This document shows, piece by piece, positions 24,262-34,000 of a stretch of DNA of 64,000 nt. The stretch's first letter is position 1. Every line of letters starts with the position of its first letter. A program made the position numbers and the translations under genes. The DNA comes from Watersipora subatra (Eukaryota > Bryozoa > Gymnolaemata > Cheilostomatida > Watersiporidae). A model generated the notes under the pieces. That model saw nothing but the letters and a program-made list of their open reading frames with translations. It did not search any database and had not been told where the DNA came from. The stretch covers positions 14,955,264-15,019,263 of the forward strand of contig NC_088709.1 in assembly GCF_963576615.1 (NCBI RefSeq). The letters run 5' to 3'.

Positions 24262-25745
24262 AAAGTACAAGGAACAACAGTTGATGAATTAGATAAAGTA
24301 CAAGGAACAACAGTTGATGAATTAGATAAAGTACAAGGAACAACAGTTGATGAATTAGATAAAGTACAAGGAGCAACAGTTGATGGATTAGATAAAGTAC
24401 AAGGAACAACAGTTGATGAATTAGATAAGTACAAGGAACAACAGTTGATGAATTAGATAAGTACAAGGAACAATAGTTGATGGATTAGATAAAGTACAAG
24501 GAACAACAGTTGAAGAATTAGATAGAGTACAAGGAACAACAGTTGATGAATTAGATAAAGCACAAGGAACAACAGTTGATAAATTAGATAAAGTACAAGG
24601 AACAACAGTTGATGAATTAGATAAAGTACAAGGAACAACAGTTGATGAATTAGATAAAGTACAAGGAGCAACAGTTGATGGATTAGATAAAGTACAAGGA
24701 ACAACAGTTGATGAATTAGATAAAGTACAAGGAACAACAGTTGATGAATTAGATAAGTACAAGGAACAATAGTTGATGGATTAGATAAAGTACAAGGAAC
24801 AACAGTTGAAGAATTAGATAGAGTACAAGGAACAACAGTTGATGAATTAGATAAAGCACAAGGAACAACAGTTGATGAATTAGATAAAGTACAAGGAACA
24901 ACAGTTGATGAATTAGATAAAGTACAAGGAACAACAGTTGAAGAATTAGATAAAGTACAAGGAACAACAGCTGATGAATTAGATAAAGTACAAGGAACAA
25001 CAGTTGATGAATTAGATAAAGTACAAGGAACATCAGTTGATGAATTAGATAAGTACAAGGAACAACAGTTGATGGTTTAGATAAAGTACCAGGAACAACA
25101 GCTGATGAATTAGATAAAGTACAAGGAACAACAGTTGATGAATTAGATAAAGCACAAGGAACAACAGTTGATGAATTAGATAAAGTACAAGGAACAACAG
25201 TTGATGAATTAGATAAAGTACAAGGAACATTAGTTGATGAATTAGAAAAGGCACAAGGAACAACAGTTGATGAAGTAGATTAAGTACAAGGAACAACAGT
25301 TGATGAATTAGATAAGTACAAGGAACAACAGTTGAAGAATTAGATAAAGTACAAGGAACAACAGTTGATGAATTAGATAAAGTACAAGGAACATCAGTTG
25401 ATGAATTAGATAAGTACAAGGAACAACAGTTGAAGAATTAGATAAGTACAAGGAACAACAGTTGATGAATTAGATAAAGTACAAGGAACATTAGTTGATG
25501 AATTAGATAAAGTACAAGGAACAACAGTTGATGATTTAGATAAAGTACCAGGAACAACAGCTGATGAATTAGATAAAGTACAAGGAACAACAGTTGATGA
25601 ATTAGATAAAGTACAAATAACAACAGTTGATGGATTAGTTAAAATACAAGGAACAACAGTTGATGAATTAGATGAAGCACAAGGAACAATAGTTGATGAA
25701 TTACATAAAGTACAAGGAACAACAGTTGATGAATTAAATAAAGCA
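24262..25745. repeat. 33-bp minisatellite, about 45 copies
   Basis: The unit joins gaattagataaagtacaagg and aacaacagttgat; some units are 31-32 bp. The array lies between the sulfotransferase-like pseudogene and the intact gene. Minus-strand frames with SNSSTVVPCTL or LIHQLLFLVLY repeats result from the 33-bp period and are not genes. Most units contain AGATAA, a consensus GATA-factor core. Confidence 0.97.
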
Positions 25746-26634
25746 TGGGTCCTGTGTACCATGCATCTTGAGTTTTACAGAATTAGAGCCTCTAGCCACA
25801 TTTCTCTCAGTATTATGTCACAGCATGCAATGGAAATTTCCGTACTTTTTGTTTGTACTTTGTATATAATTACTGATATAGTTATGATTTCGCTGCCTGC
25901 TTTCAAATAGTAAAAACCAGCACATTCATCCCAATAAAAACAAGTAGCCTCTAACTTGATCAATCAATTTTTTGTAAATTCTGTCATCTGAAAAAACTCA
26001 ATCCAAGGATTTATCAACTTTCTAACAGAATGTTATCCTACTCTTTGTTGGATTCAGCTGTTTTTCCTAGAAAGTGGTAACTCTAAGACTATGATCAATG
26101 TTAGCTGTGATTTACAGACATCGCCTAGGATACCATATGGCGGACGCGACGTCCACCTGCTAAAGCAAGAGACAAATAACCTTTTCTATTATTGAAAGTG
26201 CTGTGCAGAAACACAGGTTAAATAGACTTATATATATATACCCAATGGCAGACATACAACTTGGAGGCCTTCTGGTTTAACATTGCCACTATTTTAGAGC
26301 TTACCCAAGGCCAAGTTGCTTCTATCTAATGTGGGAGTTAAGGGTTTCTCTCCTGGCTAGCGCATCACTAAACTGGTTAGTAATAGTTAAACAAACTGCT
26401 TGGACTATCATACCTTGACACACTCTGTTAAAGAATCAGGCTCAAAGCACGGTAGACACTGTCTATGTTTAGTAAGGACAAGTCTGGGTGAAACCTGCTT
26501 CTGCTCCATCGGTTATCTCACCATCAGAGCATATTATATTGAAGGATAAAAAGAGAGTGATGTGAAACTTTTGGTACAGATTAAAATTAATTAGATTCTG
26601 ATTGGCTATAACAGATTTTTGGCAGCGTCATTGA
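25746..26634. other. 3' flank of the sulfotransferase-like gene
   Basis: No gene recognised. The stretch 26225-26300 (caatggcagacatacaac, ggccttctggttta) resembles dispersed repeat sequence also seen at 62650. No clear AATAAA was found downstream of the stop at 26635 on the minus strand. Confidence 0.35.
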
Positions 26635-28050
26635 TTATATCACCGTGTTGGGAAGAGTTACTCTTTCTCCCCATCTTGGTAAATTAAAGTACTCTAAGCA
26701 ATTGTTAGCCTCAGTGATCATCTCAGGAGTTATGTTCACAATGTGCTTGGCTACCACTTCTCTGCTGATAAATGATCTCAGCTGACTGTCTGACTTGAAA
26801 GCATTTTGCATCAGAAGCCATCGTTCTTCTGTAAAATCTTCACCAATGTAATTAAACAAAGTCAAGAGTTGTGTTCTCTTATCAGACATGAACCTCTCAA
26901 ACTTGAAAGCGGGAATAGAAGAGCCATGTTGTCTCATGATGTCTCCGTAGTGGTGGCAGGACTCTGCATAGCTAATGACAAGTTCAGCAAACAAAGTAAG
27001 GGGTGCACTAGATTCTTTGCATGCCATCCACTGAGCATGCTCTCTGGTTAAATAGCAGCGATTATATTCTGAGTTTATGGATGTTACTTTGGGAAATAAT
27101 TTAGACAGCAAAACGCTGCCTGCAACCAGTCTGCTTATGGTCGTTGCCAGTTGTTGACTTTGCAACGCTTTGTACCTCGAAGTTACCTGTGGCATCACAT
27201 CTCTATACATAAATATTATCTTTATTTCTGGGAACATCTCCGTCATCAAGTCAAAATCAGCGAATGCATTAAAAGCTGGAGATTTAATGGCAATAATATC
27301 AACTCGTTTTAAAGATGGCTTCAAGGTCATACGAACAAGACTTTGGAACAGCGTGCGATACTGTTTTATTGTTTTTACGTCAAGCGTATTAAAGAGTTTG
27401 TAGTCCCTAAAGGAGTGAAGTAAAGCTGTAAAAGTCATAGGCTCTGACATTGCCACAACATCAGGGAGAGAGTTGAAAACTTGGGCTAAGGCAGTAGAGC
27501 CGCACCTTCCTGTGTGGTATATCCACAAAACTTTGGCTTTAGTCGGAGGAATGGATGAGGCTAGCTTATTGAATGAGACTGTTGGCATCACAAGGATGTA
27601 CTCTGCTTTCTCGAACACAGCATCAAATAAAAATGAATATCTGTTCATATCATAAACATCAACATCTCTCCTAGGTACACTGAACAATACATATTCTCTG
27701 CTAACACTCAGTATCGCGATGTGTCTTTGTAGAGCGAATTCTGGATGTACAAACTTCATATGAGAAGTTAAGAAGTGACGTAACTGCGGTATTATTGGAT
27801 GCAGCATTCTTGACCTTGACCACACTTTAAGAAGTTGAGCTGATGTTCCATAATTCTCTGATTTCCTGCTAGCCTCTATATGCCTATGCACTCCAGTAAT
27901 CCGCCATGAGAGGCTCTGCCAGCAGCTAAGTATGAAGTATGCTATAAGATGGATGGAATAGTGCAGAAGCTGCCAGTACGCTCCTTCAACCATTGTGGTG
28001 ATTGATGATCTCACTACTAGGAGAGTCGATCTGTTCAACTGCCCTGACAA
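26635..28050 (-). CDS. Sulfotransferase-like protein, putative type II membrane protein
   Basis: A single uninterrupted frame of 471 codons. Near the N-terminus, residues about 28-48 (HYSIHLIAYFILSCWQSL) form a hydrophobic segment that could be a type II Golgi anchor. Residues 174-190 carry VLWIYHTGRCGSTALAQ, the P-loop that binds the 5'-phosphosulfate of PAPS. SEP (202-204) follows, and IIFMYRDVMPQVTS (278-291) fits the 3'-phosphate-binding motif (Arg283). The inferred reaction is sulfate transfer from PAPS to an unknown acceptor, probably a carbohydrate in the Golgi. No subfamily is assigned. A second Met at residue 20 (27993) just before the hydrophobic segment may be the true start, because homology to the neighbouring pseudogene begins only near residue 28. 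The absence of introns suggests either a naturally intronless family or retroposition. It is well preserved next to its decayed duplicate. Confidence 0.85.
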   Translation of the reverse strand: MSGQLNRSTLLVVRSSITTMVEGAYWQLLHYSIHLIAYFILSCWQSLSWRITGVHRHIEASRKSENYGTSAQLLKVWSRSRMLHPIIPQLRHFLTSHMKFVHPEFALQRHIAILSVSREYVLFSVPRRDVDVYDMNRYSFLFDAVFEKAEYILVMPTVSFNKLASSIPPTKAKVLWIYHTGRCGSTALAQVFNSLPDVVAMSEPMTFTALLHSFRDYKLFNTLDVKTIKQYRTLFQSLVRMTLKPSLKRVDIIAIKSPAFNAFADFDLMTEMFPEIKIIFMYRDVMPQVTSRYKALQSQQLATTISRLVAGSVLLSKLFPKVTSINSEYNRCYLTREHAQWMACKESSAPLTLFAELVISYAESCHHYGDIMRQHGSSIPAFKFERFMSDKRTQLLTLFNYIGEDFTEERWLLMQNAFKSDSQLRSFISREVVAKHIVNITPEMITEANNCLEYFNLPRWGERVTLPNTVI

Positions 28051-30104
28051 GTAACTGGTAGAGTGTGCTTAAGTTGCCAATGTTTGTTTGATTGGCCTAT
28101 GATATAATAGGGGTTGAGCTTTTTCTATAGCTGATAACATTGCGCTCCCTATTCAGTACAGTAGAATGATGAGTGCTGAGAGATAATAAATGGCCAAGCA
28201 GTGAGGTGATAGGCTGGTGTTCAAGTATACTGAATTACACTTAGTAACGTTATTTTAGTTGACCAGTGGCTCTTGATATCTATATGAGGTTTGGGGAGTC
28301 AACAGACCAGACTATAAGAGTCAGCTGGCTTCTTAGCTAAGGCTTGAAATCTCAATAATGTACTTTTGTCTCTAGTTTTTTGCCTACAGAATTTCTGAAC
28401 ACGAAATTTGAAGTTTCAAAAACTTTGAAAGTTGTTTGAAACTTGTTGAAACTTTGATACGAGAAATTTGAACATAGAAACTTAATCAGTGTTACTGCTG
28501 TGCTGTACCAAACAGTGCTCCTGGTATTAATTGGCAAAAATTCATTCTTTCAGCCAACCAGATATTGAGTACTCGACCTTGATGAGTTTTGAAGTTTTAC
28601 CCACGATTATAACTTGTTTTGTTTTTAAATTTGCCCTAACTCAGTGTCATAGTTTAGTTTTGTGTGGCTTGAGCTGTTATACTGTTAGTAGCTTAGCCAT
28701 AAGTCAATGAATATTATTGTTTCTTCTGCCATTCGGAGATACACACATCTATATGTACAAATTTTTTGTGTTAGTCTGGCGCCATTCGTCTGTCTCAGTT
28801 ATAGCGATAAAGTTTTAGAATTGAAAAATGCACTTCGTACTCAATTTCAAGTAACCACCTTCAGTTCTGGAGGCTGCGAGCTAACCCATTAGACTGCGTG
28901 TCTAACTGAGCATAGCGATTAGTAATAGCAAAGATTGCATTACATCGGTCAAAATATACATAACGACGTTGCGTCATGAGTAACGATTACCAGCTGGCCT
29001 TCTGGGTGAATGCCCCGCGTTGCACGAGTAATAAAAACAGCTTATAAAGGTGAGGTGCTAAAAACAGCACATAGGTGCTAAAGTTCATTTTAGGCTCTAT
29101 TTGACAGATATAGTTTCTGGCAATACGATTTGATACCATAATACATGCAAGAAAATAAACATTGCCTACATAAAGAAACAAAGAGCTCACACCTTGAGCT
29201 ATATCTCAACTAAATCTGAAGCTTTCATGGAGTACAATTCTTTGTTAACAAAAGCCTATGGTGCTTAAATATACAACTAAAATCTCAAAATTGGTAAATC
29301 AATAGTTTTAAGTCAAAAGAGATTTTGTTAACTACTGTATAGTTTGGAGATAAAAAGAACAGCATTATAAGAAAAAAATTATTATTTTGCATCAAGCAGT
29401 AACTCTTATACATGTACACTGTAGCGAGGAATGCAAGGCTTGTGGTTTACAAGTGCTTTTGTCTGAACTGGTGTTTGTGAGTTTAAAAATTAATCTGGCA
29501 TTTTTTTACTGTACTAATACTCTAGATAAAGCCTTGCGGATTAGAACCCTGCTACTGTCAGTGAAAATTATAGCTATAGCCAATTACTGTAAAGCCTTTT
29601 TTTAGTTGTATAAATTCAAACACCCATTTTATTATTATCAGTTAGCTACAGTGGCTATGCTTGTAGACACATATGTACATATGTACATCTACTTTTCTTT
29701 AATGTATGAAGATTATTTTGTTATGCGTATATGCAAACCTAGAAGACTTGTTCACTTAATGTTCTGCCAGTGTACATCTGGATACAGGTATATCACTTTA
29801 TTATTAGATGTTTGTAAATTTTTGTTATGTAATTTTGAATTAATGAAAGTGTGGCCTGCATGTTGCGCCTTTTGTTGCCTCTAATGTTATATCCATTTAA
29901 AACAGCTTGTATGATTTTTGCTTCTAATGCTATGTAGACTACGGTTTAATCGGCGTGTTATGTTTTTTTGTATATTTGGTTTACTAATCATGATGATGTA
30001 TTGTTTCAGTTTTACAGGATAATAAACAATTTCAGTAACTCTTCAACAGAACTCCACTGCTGCTATGAAACTACTGCAGTAACTCTTACTTATATCCATA
30101 TAAA
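28051..30104. other. Intergenic sequence with Helitron-family fragments
   Basis: No gene recognised. 28750-28920 resembles the 5' half of the Helitron family (gttagtctggcg, gtctgtctcagttatagcgataaag). 29004-29036 is a 3' hairpin of the same family on the minus strand (reads CGTGCAACGCGGGGCATTCACC). These look like nested or rearranged pieces. The remainder is AT-rich with only short frames. Confidence 0.45.
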
Positions 30105-30491
30105 TCTCAAAGTTTGTGGGTGCTTCTGTTTGTCCAGCTATAGCTGTTAAACTTTTGGAACGCAAATTCCGTATCGCAGAAGGTTTGATCTCGGAACCTC
30201 CCAGTCATAAACGGTATGCTAAACTATTAAGCTACGCAAGATCGATGGATTCATTGGGCGATATTTGTCACTATGTAGGTGAAAATACGCATACCGTGCT
30301 GCGTTACGGGGCAATGTCATCTTATGCTTGCTCTCTTGACTCTTATTAGTAAGTTACTCAAAGTACTAGCTTACTCAAATGAGCCATTGACAATGTGTCA
30401 GGCTAATGGCAAGTGACAGGCAACTACATTACTTTTCACTGTTTATAAGTTAATTTTTAATACCCGTGCGATGCTGGGCATTCCGTTACTA
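30105..30491 (+). mobile_element. Non-autonomous Helitron, about 387 bp
   Basis: It begins TCTCAAAGTTTGTG after ATATAAA and ends with CCCGTGCGATGCTGGGCATTC followed by a degraded CTAC terminus. It is collinear with the copy at 31331-31717. The interior includes a tRNA-like segment in reverse orientation (gatctcggaacctcc). Confidence 0.6.
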
Positions 30492-31059
30492 CATCTATAC
30501 TCTAAAGATAAGGTGAGTTGAACCTTATCATTTTACCTTTCAAGGAAACTTACTTACATTTTGTAAATGTATTGCTAAAACTGACATTATCTCTTTAAAT
30601 GCATGGCAGGCACAAAACAACATGTACTGTTCTATAGCAGCTTGTGCACTATCTGTTATATAAACAGAAGTGATATTAAAATGTATTCATTCACAACTTA
30701 ATGGAGTTTTAGAAAAATGCTCTTTGGAAATCATAAAATGGTAAAATTTCCTGCAACCTAAAATACTAAAAATATTTTCTATTGAAAAGGAAATCTGAAG
30801 TGCCTGTTGGGGCAAAATATAAAACAACTATTAGATTTATTTTGCCGTTTGTCTTATTCCGTGAATAAAATACTGATAATTATTAACGTAATAGAAATAC
30901 AAAGTTCCTGTGAGCTGTGTTGTTATTTGTTCATTGACAAGGAACTATGTAATGTTATTCGCTCTACAAATATAATGCAGAATATTTACGTTATGATAAC
31001 ACAACAGCCGATATGATATGGTATATAAACTTCTGTTTAAACTAAACATAAGCCCCTCC

Positions 31060-34000
31060 CTATTCATACCCATGTACTTCAACTTCATAAAGGTTAATAA
31101 AACTCGTCAGATTCAGCTGCAGTTGAACAAACTGTCCTCTCATTGGTTGAATGCAGCTGATGGTAGTATAGTACCGATTTAGCGCTCCATCATGATAGTT
31201 ACACAATGACTTTGGATTATTTTCATAGAATATGACATCAACGGCCTTGCTGTCAGCAACAGTCACTATGACATTTTCATTCCTTTGCCAGTTACCTTGT
31301 AAAGCTACAAATAAAATCCACATATATAAATCTCAAAGTCTGTCGTCATCCTGTCTGTCTAGCAATAGCTATTATAACCTAGGAATGAAAGATCTACTTG
31401 GTGTTAGATTTGATTTCAGAACCTCCTGTTTACCAGGCGATAACCTAACTAATTAAGCTACGCGAAATGCAATGGATTCATCAGGCGATATGAGTCATTA
31501 CGTAGGTTAAAATACACATAGCGCTCCGAGTTACTTACGCAATGTCACTAAATCTTGCTCTCACAGCTCTTGTTAGTAAGTTTAGCAGTAAGGATAGTAG
31601 CTCACTCAAATTAGTCATTGGCAATGTGCCAGGCTAATGGCAAGTGGCAGGCAACTACATTACCTGCCACTGTTAATAAGCTGCTTTTTCAATACCCATT
31701 TGGCTATTTATTACTAGCCATTATTAGGTATTAGATTTACCCAATCGTCTGTCCAAAGCTAGAAAAACTAAAGAAACTAAACAGGAAATGAACGCAGATG
31801 TTTGGACTCCCAGCCAAGCGTGCTATCATCTTCAACCCCTTAACTACCTTAATAATAAGTGTGCACATAGCTATTACAGATGATAATCTCTCACATAATC
31901 TCTCACAACATACTTGTATGTGACTGCCATGGTACTAGCATACATTGAGATTCACCTAAGACTTCAGCAAAGACATCTACTAAGTGACATAAGAAATCAG
32001 ACTTCAAATTAAGTGCACTGTTCGTGTATGGTGAATTAAACTGATGTCTGTTATTATAATTAGTGCCCTACAAAAAATGATGGAGTTTTTGTTTATATTT
32101 GCAACGTGGAACCAAGCTTGTTCTGTTTGAGAAAGCAGACTTTAGTGATCCATTTGCTATGGTTGGTTGTCATTCCACAACAGTTCTTAAAACTTAAATG
32201 AAGTGGTAACTAGCGGATAAATAGGAAATCCAGAAATTAAGCAAAATTAGGTGACAACATGGATTCTACTTAATTTGGTTTAAAAGGCAAAACAACTAGC
32301 TGATGAAAATCATCACGAATATACATTGTTTAAAAGGGAAAATTATTACAAATAAATGACTGCATGAAAAACAAACCTCTGTTCAAGATTCTAACTGCCC
32401 AAATGCAGTGTGAAGAAGCAAGATTAACTCTCCACCAAGGTTTATCTTCCATATTCGTGTGCGCCACATATTTGTTTTCATCCCCTTCAGGAACGTAGAT
32501 ACCATCAACCGCTTTAGACCCAGCTTTTGTAGGGCTATATACACTGGACATCTCTGCTTCACGACCTGTGTAACCAAATCATAATTTAATTTTCAAAGAT
32601 CAACTTGTGCAAAAATTTTAGTAGATTTTATCAGAAAGTATCTGTATTTTTCTATCATTTGCGATTGTTTTTACATTTGAGGTGATCTGACTGCCAGGAT
32701 GTTTCAAGATTAAAATCAATATAGCTTAATCGTAGTTAATTGCTCAGATCACGCAAAAGCATAATTATAGTTGCAAAGAGACCGACAGAATAGAGACTCG
32801 TAATGCTGCAACTTGAACGTAATAGGCTGATATCAACTATAACAACCATAACAACTAGTGACATCATTGCGTACGTATTTTTTTCTGAGCATTTTAGCTG
32901 TGATCAAGTTTTGTTGATTTTAATCTTGAAACATCCTGGCAGTCAGATCACCTCAAACATCGAAAACAATCACAAATGATAGAAAAATACTGCCACTTTC
33001 TGATAAAATCTACTAAAATTTTGTGCATGTTCATCGTTGAAATTTAAAACTTTTCAAAAGAACTAGCTATCATACTATCCATCAAAAATATCAAAATAAT
33101 ACAGTTAATCAACACCATTCAATATTGTTCTACACTAGTCAACAAATACAAAATTTTATAAAAAATAAACGATTACCACAACTCTACATGATTTTAATGT
33201 AGTAAAATTGGCATTTTGTAGGACGATTCTCTCTTCATCCAAACAATGCTATAATAAAATATGTTTTGTTGACTATATATTAGTTACTATTTACAAAAAC
33301 TTGTTTCAGAAGCCATTATTAGAAAATCTTTCGAGCATCTAGCTAAATTAAAGGTTGACTTGCAACAAAATTCACATTACAGTTATTTGGTATCAAAAGA
33401 TTCACCATGTCTTACTCTGTTGTGTTGTAAGTGCCAAATATGTGGAAATGTGATTAAAAGCTCATAAACGCTCAAAAACAAAAAGCCGCCGTAAATTGAA
33501 ATCTCTTTATTTCTCTGACGTAGTCCCGAAATTTGGTTATCGTCTTGTCACGTATGTTCTCACGTAAATTGAAAGGCCAATAAAAAGCTCAATATAAAAC
33601 TTATCGTAGTACTAGTTTATGACAAACACTTTGGGTTTTACCGAAGACCCCTTATCAAATATAGATGCTCACTACCTAACAGTTTTGTTTCGGCATTTTT
33701 CAATCGTCAAGTCGTAATGTGATCATGTGACCCAAGAATTCGCAAATAGTTTCTGCAGCACTTTTCGATTATCACAGGTGACCAACAGGCTCGTCATGAT
33801 TATCAGACAATGATATGTACTCTTTCGAGCTAAGGTTAAAAAGTTTGACGATTTTTTACGGTAAGTTATAAGATATCAGTGCTAAAAGTGACAGCATTAC
33901 AATGACGATAAAACAGACGCGTAAGAACAATAGACATAGTTTTATTGAATGCGTGAAGTATATTTGTGAAAATATTTCGACGAATAAGGTTGCAAGAAAG

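Noticed and set aside
24262-25745. CRISPR array
   Set aside because: Units are contiguous with no unique spacers, and the sequence is from an animal genome.
24221-25762. Minus-strand repeat frames with SNSSTVVPCTL or LIHQLLFLVLY units
   Set aside because: They are products of a 33-bp period in non-coding repeat DNA. Frames shift wherever 31-32 bp units occur, and several frames are open at once.
26806-27655. Plus-strand frames opposite the sulfotransferase-like gene
   Set aside because: They are antisense shadows of the 471-codon frame, and similar shadows occur opposite the pseudogene.
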